Source: Pseudomonas sp. REP124
Lineage (GTDB): Bacteria; Pseudomonadota; Gammaproteobacteria; Pseudomonadales; Pseudomonadaceae
Length of the DNA: 38,313 nt
Reading direction: 5' to 3'
Assembly (NCBI RefSeq): GCF_020164475.1
Contig: NZ_JAIQWX010000052.1
Span: 1 to 38,313, forward strand
Shown: positions 33,209 through 38,313 of the stretch, in pieces
Position numbering within the stretch: the first letter of the stretch is position 1
Layout: every line of letters begins with the position of its first letter
Notes under the pieces: model-generated
Told to the model about the DNA's origin: nothing
Databases searched by the model: none
Seen by the model: only the letters and a program-made list of their open reading frames with translations
Translations under genes and position numbers: made by a program

Positions 33209-34228
33209 ATGACCGATTTCCTGGATGTCGACGCCCACCTTGAAGACTGGAACACCTTGCGCGACAGCGCTGCGTTCGCCGGCTTGCTGGTGGGCAACGG
33301 CGCCAGCCGCGCGGTGTGGGACGATTTTGGTTATGAGTCGCTGTTCGAGAACGCTCGTACCGTCGAGGAAAAGCCCCTGAGCCCGTCCGAGCTGAGCGTG
33401 TTCGATGCGCTGCAGACCCGCAGTTTCGAGCAGGTGCTGAGCGAGCTGAAGGCCACCAGTCGGGTCAACAAGGCCCTGGCAGTCAGCTCCGCCGCGCCGC
33501 GCAACCGTTACTACGCGATCAAGGAAGCGCTGATTAACAGCGTGCATGCGGTGCATATTCCGTGGCGCCTGATCGAAGCCTCGACGCTGGCGACGATCAA
33601 CCGGGAACTGGCCAGCTATCGCACGGTATTCACCACCAACTACGACCTGCTCAACCACTGGGCGATCCAGCATCAGGCGGATGTGATCAGCGATCTTTTC
33701 GAGGGTGCGGAACCGTCCTTCGACCTCAGCGGCACGGCCACTGACAAGACCCGTTTGCTGTACCTGCACGGCGGCCTGCATCTGGTGCGCAATCAGGACG
33801 GCACGGCGCGCCGGATGATGTCCACCGAGGGCACGCTGCTGGGCAATTTCGCCATCAACAACACCATCAAGACCCTCGATGACGTGCCGCTGTTCGTCAA
33901 CGAAGGGTCGAGTGCGGACAAGCTCAAGACCATCCGCAGCTCGGATTACCTGTCGTTCTGCTACGAGCAACTGCTGGGGCATGGCGATGGCTTGTGCATT
34001 TTCGGTCATGCCCTGGGCGAGCAGGACAGCCACATCGTGCATGCCCTGCGCCAGGGGAAACCGAAGGTGCTGGCGATTTCGATCTACCCGCGCAGTCAGG
34101 CGTTTATCCAGCATCAGAAGCGGCATTACGCGAAGCTGTTCGACGGCACCGGGGTTGAGTTGCGGTTTTTTGATTCCAAGACCCATGCGCTCGGTAGCCC
34201 GAAGCTGGCGGTGCCGGTCGAGGTTTAG
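33209..34228 (+). CDS. DUF4917 protein, SIR2-like fold
   Basis: 339 residues from the ATG at 33209. Motifs of a SIR2-like nucleotide-binding fold are present: VGNGASRAVW (28-37), VFTTNYDLLNHW near 140, LYLHGGLHL and IFGHALGEQD. These match the GTGxS, TTNYD, HxHG and GxSxxD points of the defence SIR2 group, but the catalytic HG context is LHGG. It is GC-rich like its neighbours and stands outside the island. DUF4917 has no established role; an NADase or NAD-sensing function is an inference. It is divergent from the LysR gene and ends at a REP. Confidence 0.85.
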   Translation: MTDFLDVDAHLEDWNTLRDSAAFAGLLVGNGASRAVWDDFGYESLFENARTVEEKPLSPSELSVFDALQTRSFEQVLSELKATSRVNKALAVSSAAPRNRYYAIKEALINSVHAVHIPWRLIEASTLATINRELASYRTVFTTNYDLLNHWAIQHQADVISDLFEGAEPSFDLSGTATDKTRLLYLHGGLHLVRNQDGTARRMMSTEGTLLGNFAINNTIKTLDDVPLFVNEGSSADKLKTIRSSDYLSFCYEQLLGHGDGLCIFGHALGEQDSHIVHALRQGKPKVLAISIYPRSQAFIQHQKRHYAKLFDGTGVELRFFDSKTHALGSPKLAVPVEV

Positions 34229-34246
34229 TGGCGCCTTGAGGACGCC

Positions 34247-34328
34247 TTCGCGAGCAAGCCCGCTCCCACATTTTCACCGCGTTCGTCTGACCGACGCGGT
34301 CAACTGTGGGAGCGGGCTTGCTCGCGAA
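34247..34328. repeat. REP inverted repeat
   Basis: ttcgcgagcaagcccgctcc and its complement (ending cttgctcgcgaa) enclose a 34-base loop that has its own short inverted repeat (accgcgttcg / cgacgcggt). It lies between the convergent DUF4917 and XRE-cupin genes. Confidence 0.88.
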
Positions 34329-34343
34329 GCTTTTGAAGACGGC

Positions 34344-34886
34344 TCATTCCTCCGCGCTATGCACCACCACCAGCAACTGCGCCTGAACCTCCCCCACCGA
34401 ACGAATGCGATGCGGCTTCTGTGAATTGAAATGCAGCGCATCGCCCCGGCTGAGCAGCACCCGCTCGCTGACGAAGTCCACTTCCACCTGCCCTTCGTGG
34501 ACAAACAGAAACTCCTCTCCCAGGTGTTCCTTGAAGGTTTTGTCGCTGAATTCCGTCGGCGGATAGATGATGAACGGCAGCAGGCTGCGCTCGCTGACCT
34601 GATGGGCCAGCACCGCGTAACCCGGGTTGCTGTCGCTGGCACCCAGAGGCTGACGCTCGTGACTGCGCACCAGGCTGTAGCTGTCCAGGCTGACGTTGTC
34701 CTCGGAAAACAGCTCCTCGACCTTCACGTTCAGGGCCTTGGCCAATTTCAGCGCCGCCGCGATCGACGGCGTGTTCAAGCCGCGTTCGACCTTCGACAGA
34801 TAGCTCTTGGTCATGCCCGATTGTTCGGCCAAGGCCTCGAGAGTCACGCCAAGTTTTTTTCTCAATAATTTCAAACGGATAGACAT
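34344..34886 (-). CDS. XRE-family regulator with cupin domain
   Basis: 180 residues. The XRE helix-turn-helix (VTLEALAEQSGMTKSYLSKV) is at 14-33, with the conserved ERGLNTPSI after it, and a C-terminal cupin barrel runs from about 100 (HLGEEFLFVHEGQVEV). Such proteins sense a small molecule in the cupin and regulate amino-acid or amine metabolism. It is divergent from the aldolase operon; the 111-bp gap contains palindromes suited to a dimeric XRE protein (34932-34948), so it most likely controls both genes. Confidence 0.9.
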   Translation of the reverse strand: MSIRLKLLRKKLGVTLEALAEQSGMTKSYLSKVERGLNTPSIAAALKLAKALNVKVEELFSEDNVSLDSYSLVRSHERQPLGASDSNPGYAVLAHQVSERSLLPFIIYPPTEFSDKTFKEHLGEEFLFVHEGQVEVDFVSERVLLSRGDALHFNSQKPHRIRSVGEVQAQLLVVVHSAEE

Positions 34887-34931
34887 TTGGAGCGATTAAT
34901 CCATCAAGGAGGTGACGAATTGTCCTTGCTC

Positions 34932-34976
34932 ATGACACAATGTGTCATATAGCATCTTTCGTGTCATCTGCATGAC
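34932..34976. promoter_or_regulatory. Operator candidate: two palindromes
   Basis: atgacaca-a-tgtgtcat (34932-34948) is a perfect palindrome with 8-base arms. A second, imperfect one (gtgtcat-ctgc-atgac, 34961-34976) repeats the same half-site 13 bases away. Both lie in the gap between the XRE-cupin gene and the aldolase gene, where binding would control both. Confidence 0.75.
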
Positions 34977-34997
34977 CCAACCAAAGAGGACACCGAT

Positions 34998-35780
34998 ATG
35001 GCCAAGACATTAGCACTGCCCAAAGATCAACTGGTCAAGCAAGCGCTCAGCCAGATGCAAAACACTCTGGCGGATAATACGTGGACCGACCGGCAAAAGC
35101 TGGCCCTGACCTGCCGCATTCTGTTCGAGAACGGCCATGATTCCGGCCTTGCCGGGCAGATCACCTCACGCGGCCCGCAGCCAGGTACCTATTACACTCA
35201 ACAGTTGGGTCTGGGTTTCGACGAAATCACCGCGAGCAACCTGCTGCTGGTCAACGAAGACCTGGAAGTGCTCGAAGGCCACGGCATGCCGAACCCGGCC
35301 AACCGTTTTCATAGCTGGGTCTACCGCGCCCGCCCGGATGTGAACTGCATCATTCACACCCACCCGACCCACGTCGCGGCGCTATCGATGCTGGAAGTAC
35401 CGCTGCAGATTTCCCACATGGACCTCTGCCCGCTTTACGAAGACTGCGCGTTTCTCGAAGGCTGGCCGGGAGTGCCGGTGGGTAACGAGGAAGGTGATCT
35501 GATTGCCGGCGCCCTGGGCGACAAACGCGCGGTGCTGCTTTCCCACCACGGCCAGTTGTCCACTGGCAGCACCATCGAGGAGGCCTGTGTGATCGCCCAA
35601 CTGATCGAGCGCGCCGCCAAGCTGCAGTTGCTGGCCATGAGTGCCGGGACCATCAAGCCGATCATTCCCGAACTCGGCCGCGAAGCCCATGACTGGATCG
35701 CCCGGCCCAAGCGTCACGCCGCCGCGTTCAACTACTACGCCCGGCAGAATCTGCGTCGTCACGCCGATTGCCTGAACTGA
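34998..35780 (+). CDS. Class II aldolase/adducin family protein
   Basis: 260 residues with AAGAGGA before the start. Zinc ligands H120 and H122 stand in CIIHTHPTHVAAL, with a third in LLSHHGQL (about 188). The position of the usual catalytic Glu (fuculose aldolase type, SEWRFH) is ANRFH here, so the chemistry may be a decarboxylation or a different aldol cleavage. The DapA-family gene follows after 30 bp, so both form an operon under the XRE-cupin regulator. The substrate is unknown; a sugar acid or keto acid is plausible. Confidence 0.88.
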   Translation: MAKTLALPKDQLVKQALSQMQNTLADNTWTDRQKLALTCRILFENGHDSGLAGQITSRGPQPGTYYTQQLGLGFDEITASNLLLVNEDLEVLEGHGMPNPANRFHSWVYRARPDVNCIIHTHPTHVAALSMLEVPLQISHMDLCPLYEDCAFLEGWPGVPVGNEEGDLIAGALGDKRAVLLSHHGQLSTGSTIEEACVIAQLIERAAKLQLLAMSAGTIKPIIPELGREAHDWIARPKRHAAAFNYYARQNLRRHADCLN

Positions 35781-35810
35781 TCCCAGCCCCTTTTCAACGG
35801 AGAATCCCTT

Positions 35811-36698
35811 ATGTCCAGCGCAAACATTCACGGCATCATCGGCTACACCATCACCCCGTTCACCGCCAATGGCGAAGGCGTCGACCTTGACGCACTCGGG
35901 CGTTCCATCGACCGTCTGATCGAGGGCGGCGTGCATTCCATCGCACCGCTGGGCAGCACCGGCGAAGGCGCTTACTTGAGCGATGTGGAATGGGATCAGG
36001 TCGCCGAGTTCAGCATCAAGCACGTGGCGAAGCGCGTGCCGACCATCGTCAGCGTCTCTGACCTGACCACCGCCAAGGCCGTGCGTCGCGCCCGCTTCGC
36101 CGAAGCCCACGGCGCCGACGTGGTGATGGTATTGCCAACCTCGTACTGGAAACTCAGCGAGGCGGAAATCCTCGCCCACTACCGCGCGATCGGCGACAGC
36201 ATCGGCGTGCCTATCATGCTCTACAACAACCCGGCCACCAGTGGCACCGACATGTCCGTGGACCTGATTCTGCGCATCGTCAAGGCGGTGGAAAACGTGA
36301 CCATGGTCAAGGAGAGCACCGGGGACATCCAGCGCATGCATCAACTGCAACGCTTGGGCGAAGGCCAGGTGCCGTTCTACAACGGCTGCAATCCGCTGGC
36401 GCTGGAAGCCTTCGCCGCCGGAGCGAAAGGCTGGTGCACGGCGGCGCCGAACCTGATCCCGCAGCTCAATCTGGATTTGTATGACGCGGTGCTGGCCAAC
36501 GATCTGGGCAAAGCGCGGGAGCTGTTCTATCGCCAGCTGCCGCTGCTGGATTTCATCCTCAAGGGCGGCTTGCCGGCGACGATCAAGGCGGGTCTGCGTC
36601 AGACCGGGCTGGAAGCGGGTAATCCGCGGTTGCCGGTGTTCCCGTTGGGTGAGGCGGGTTGCGAGCAGTTGCAGGGTTTGCTGGCGGCGCTGCGCTGA
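35811..36698 (+). CDS. DapA/N-acetylneuraminate-lyase family aldolase
   Basis: 295 residues, a TIM barrel of the DHDPS family. G48-S-T-G-E52 is the carboxylate-binding loop, Y138 (MLYNNP) the catalytic Tyr and K167 (VKESTGD) the Schiff-base Lys. AACGGAG precedes the start. It is not the lysine-pathway DapA, as the operon partner is a class II aldolase and the regulator an XRE-cupin protein; it probably cleaves or makes a keto acid from pyruvate. The exact substrate cannot be told. Confidence 0.9.
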   Translation: MSSANIHGIIGYTITPFTANGEGVDLDALGRSIDRLIEGGVHSIAPLGSTGEGAYLSDVEWDQVAEFSIKHVAKRVPTIVSVSDLTTAKAVRRARFAEAHGADVVMVLPTSYWKLSEAEILAHYRAIGDSIGVPIMLYNNPATSGTDMSVDLILRIVKAVENVTMVKESTGDIQRMHQLQRLGEGQVPFYNGCNPLALEAFAAGAKGWCTAAPNLIPQLNLDLYDAVLANDLGKARELFYRQLPLLDFILKGGLPATIKAGLRQTGLEAGNPRLPVFPLGEAGCEQLQGLLAALR

Positions 36699-36751
36699 AA
36701 ATCCGGATCCGCCGCCAGCCACAAGGTTGGCGGCGGGTCAGGTGCAGTCGA

Positions 36752-37096
36752 TCAGAGCGACAGCAGAGTCTTGTCCTTGATCACTTTGGTCGGGCCGTTG
36801 GCCTTCACGGCGGCGATGCCTTTTTCCATGGCGGACGCCGAGGAGTAGGACTCGCTGCTACCGATGATCTCGTGGTTGCCGGCCTTGAGGTTGAAGTAAG
36901 GATGGCCATCCCTGGTGGTCTTCTTCTCGTAGCGTTCGTCCAGGGGGCTGTTGGCCTGGACCGATGCGATGCCTTTGTCGGCCGCGGCATGGGTGGTGTA
37001 CAGCTCGCTGCTCAGAATGGTCTCAGCGTTGGCCGCCTTGAGCACGAAACGGAATTGGCCGTTGCTGCTTTTGCTGACTTCGTACCAGCCGGACAT
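36752..37096 (-). CDS. YegP-like DUF1508 protein
   Basis: 114 residues made of two DUF1508 repeats: residues 1-53 (YEVSKSSNGQFRFVLKAANA) and 54-105 (YEKKTTRDGHPYFNLKAGN), each with the ETILSSE- or EIIGSSE-type strand. It has AGGAGA before the start. Members are small cytoplasmic proteins of unknown role, often abundant in stationary phase. Confidence 0.92.
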   Translation of the reverse strand: MSGWYEVSKSSNGQFRFVLKAANAETILSSELYTTHAAADKGIASVQANSPLDERYEKKTTRDGHPYFNLKAGNHEIIGSSESYSSASAMEKGIAAVKANGPTKVIKDKTLLSL

Positions 37097-37176
37097 GCTT
37101 TATCTCCTGGGCGATTGAGGGGTGTGCGCTTCAGAGTAAAGACCAGCCTATTGTTTCTGTCGCCAGTTCCGGCCCC

Positions 37177-37248
37177 TTCGCGAGCAAGCCCGCTCCCACA
37201 ATGGATTGATGTACACAAATCCACTGTGGGAGCGGGCTTGCCCGCGAA
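37177..37248. repeat. REP inverted repeat
   Basis: ttcgcgagcaagcccgctcc and its complement enclose a 24-base loop. It lies between the YegP-like start and the ribbon-helix-helix stop, so these - strand genes are transcribed separately. Confidence 0.88.
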
Positions 37249-37276
37249 GAGGCCATCAGCGTCGACACAAAACCCT

Positions 37277-37582
37277 CTACTTCACCACCGCCCGCACCAC
37301 CGACAACTCTTTCGCTGCCACCCGCCGCTGACTCAGATACCGCGTACAACTCACCCGCAGGAACGAAGCAAAATTCACCACCTCCCCGCGATAGTCCATC
37401 ACCTCTTCATACAGCTTGGCGATCAACTGGTTGGTGGTCATGCCATCGACTTCGGCGATCTCGCTGAGGATGTCCCAGAACTGATTCTCCAGGCGCAGGG
37501 TGGTCACAACACCGCAGATGCGCAGCGAGCGGGAGCGCGATTCGTAGAGAATCGGGTCGGCTTTGACGTAGAGCTCGCACAT
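37277..37582 (-). CDS. Ribbon-helix-helix domain protein
   Basis: 101 residues from the ATG at 37582; the longer frame from 37693 runs inside the DJ-1 gene. The RHH_4-type domain is at about 20-70 (VTTLRLENQFWDILSEIAEV, then MTTNQLIAKLYEEVM). The strand before it is the DNA-reading strand of the dimer. The gene starts 13 bp after the DJ-1/PfpI stop on the same strand, so they form one unit. The role is unknown; a DNA-binding regulator is likely. Confidence 0.85.
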   Translation of the reverse strand: MCELYVKADPILYESRSRSLRICGVVTTLRLENQFWDILSEIAEVDGMTTNQLIAKLYEEVMDYRGEVVNFASFLRVSCTRYLSQRRVAAKELSVVRAVVK

Positions 37583-37595
37583 GGGCGGGTCCTCG

Positions 37596-38177
37596 TTACA
37601 GGGTGATTTTGGTGCCCAGCAAACCGAGGAAACCGGCGAGCCAGCTCGGGTGGGCAGGCCAGGCCGGCGCGGTGGCCAGATTGCCCTGAACATGACCGTC
37701 CGTCACCGGGATGTCGATGAACGTACCGCCGGCCAGGCGAACTTCCGGCGCACAGGCGGGATACGCGCTGCACTCGCGGCCTTCCAGTACGCCGGCCGCG
37801 GCGAGCAATTGCGCGCCGTGGCAGACGGCGGCGATCGGTTTGCCGGCCTTGTCGAAGGCGCGCACCAGTTCCAGGACCTTGTCGTTCAGGCGCAGGTACT
37901 CCGGCGCACGGCCGCCGGGGATCAGCACGGCGTCGTAATCTGCTTCCCTGACCTTGGCGAAGTCGAAGTTCAGGGCAAACAGGTGGCCGGGTTTTTCGCT
38001 GTAGGTCTGGTCGCCCTCGAAGTCGTGGATGGCCGTGCGCACGGTCTGGCCGGCGGTCTTGTCCGGGCACACGGCGTGCACCGTATGGCCGACCATCAAC
38101 AGCGCCTGGAACGGCACCATCACTTCATAGTCTTCGACGTAATCGCCGACCAGCATCAGAATTTTTTTCGCGGCCAT
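37596..38177 (-). CDS. DJ-1/PfpI family protein
   Basis: 193 residues from the ATG at 38177 with AAGGAGT before it; a longer frame to 38264 lacks such a site. The nucleophile elbow is A117-V-C119-H-G (C119), with the family segments [11 protein letters not shown] (8-18) and [12 protein letters not shown] (85-96). Members are glyoxalase III-type hydratases, chaperones or deglycases; the long conserved loop around GRAPEYLR is that of the PfpI/YhbO group. It is co-transcribed with the ribbon-helix-helix gene. Confidence 0.9.
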   Translation of the reverse strand: MAAKKILMLVGDYVEDYEVMVPFQALLMVGHTVHAVCPDKTAGQTVRTAIHDFEGDQTYSEKPGHLFALNFDFAKVREADYDAVLIPGGRAPEYLRLNDKVLELVRAFDKAGKPIAAVCHGAQLLAAAGVLEGRECSAYPACAPEVRLAGGTFIDIPVTDGHVQGNLATAPAWPAHPSWLAGFLGLLGTKITL

Positions 38178-38277
38178 GGGAGGACTCCTTTGGGATTTTG
38201 CACGGGGAGTATTCAAGGTAGTCCTTATCCGGTGGGGCGGGTAATAACCGCCTACTACGCACAACGCGAACGTAAAC

Positions 38278-38305
38278 CTGTGGCGAGGGGGCTCGCCCCC
38301 GTTGG
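38278..38305. repeat. Short GC hairpin at the window end
   Basis: gcgagggggctcgcccccgt contains the inverted repeat gggggctcgccccc, a left part of another Pseudomonas repeat; its partner would be outside the window. Confidence 0.6.
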
Positions 38306-38313
38306 ACTGCGCA

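Noticed and set aside
37277..37693. 138-residue version of the ribbon-helix-helix protein
   Set aside because: The extra N-terminal part overlaps the DJ-1/PfpI coding region in another frame; the ATG at 37582 is the sensible start.

Overview
The window looks like a chromosome segment of a Pseudomonas of the fluorescens group. The evidence is the GC-rich catabolic genes, the Pseudomonas-type REP hairpins (ending in variants of gtgggagcgggcttgc or gccgaaggctgcgatc) and the familiar small housekeeping genes on the right. It has two halves. Bases 1 to about 21,950 are the distal part of one or more genomic islands. Bases about 22,000 to 38,313 are ordinary chromosome.

The island ends in sequences matching the 3' end of a Pseudomonas tRNA-Gly, most like the CCC isoacceptor (T-arm plus acceptor strand ending cacccgctcca). 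A full copy lies at 19481-19506, a short copy at 21929-21946 and a decayed copy at 12887-12910. The intact tRNA is not in the window and should lie to the left. The segment between the last two good copies is a 2.4 kb mini-island: a dead P4-type integrase plus an AbiEi/AbiEii toxin-antitoxin pair. Left of it is an array of defence-type genes. These are a Gabija-like pair (OLD nuclease + UvrD helicase), a stand-alone SIR2-domain protein, a two-helix membrane protein, an Mrr-like restriction endonuclease, a Septu-like ATPase + HNH pair and a DUF2971 protein. Several are AT-rich compared with their neighbours, and they are separated by stretches containing gene fragments.

The far left (1-5123, all + strand) is the least explained part. 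It holds two small proteins with DNA-binding/coiled-coil features and a 656-residue protein that reads like a RecD2-type helicase whose ATPase motifs have been lost. A 206-residue unknown protein follows, overlapping an XRE + ImmA/IrrE metallopeptidase. This is the best candidate for an undescribed module.

The chromosomal half contains two HicB-like antitoxins without HicA, small stress and membrane proteins, a PAS-GAF-GGDEF diguanylate cyclase, a LysE exporter and a LysR/DMT pair. A LysR - CoA-transferase - HMG-CoA-lyase - MFS cluster follows, probably for uptake and CoA-dependent cleavage of a branched dicarboxylate such as 3-hydroxy-3-methylglutarate. Next come a DUF4917 SIR2-like gene, an XRE-cupin regulator facing a class II aldolase + DapA-family operon with a clear palindromic operator, then YegP-like, ribbon-helix-helix and DJ-1/PfpI genes. 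All family assignments come from reading motifs by eye; no database search was run.
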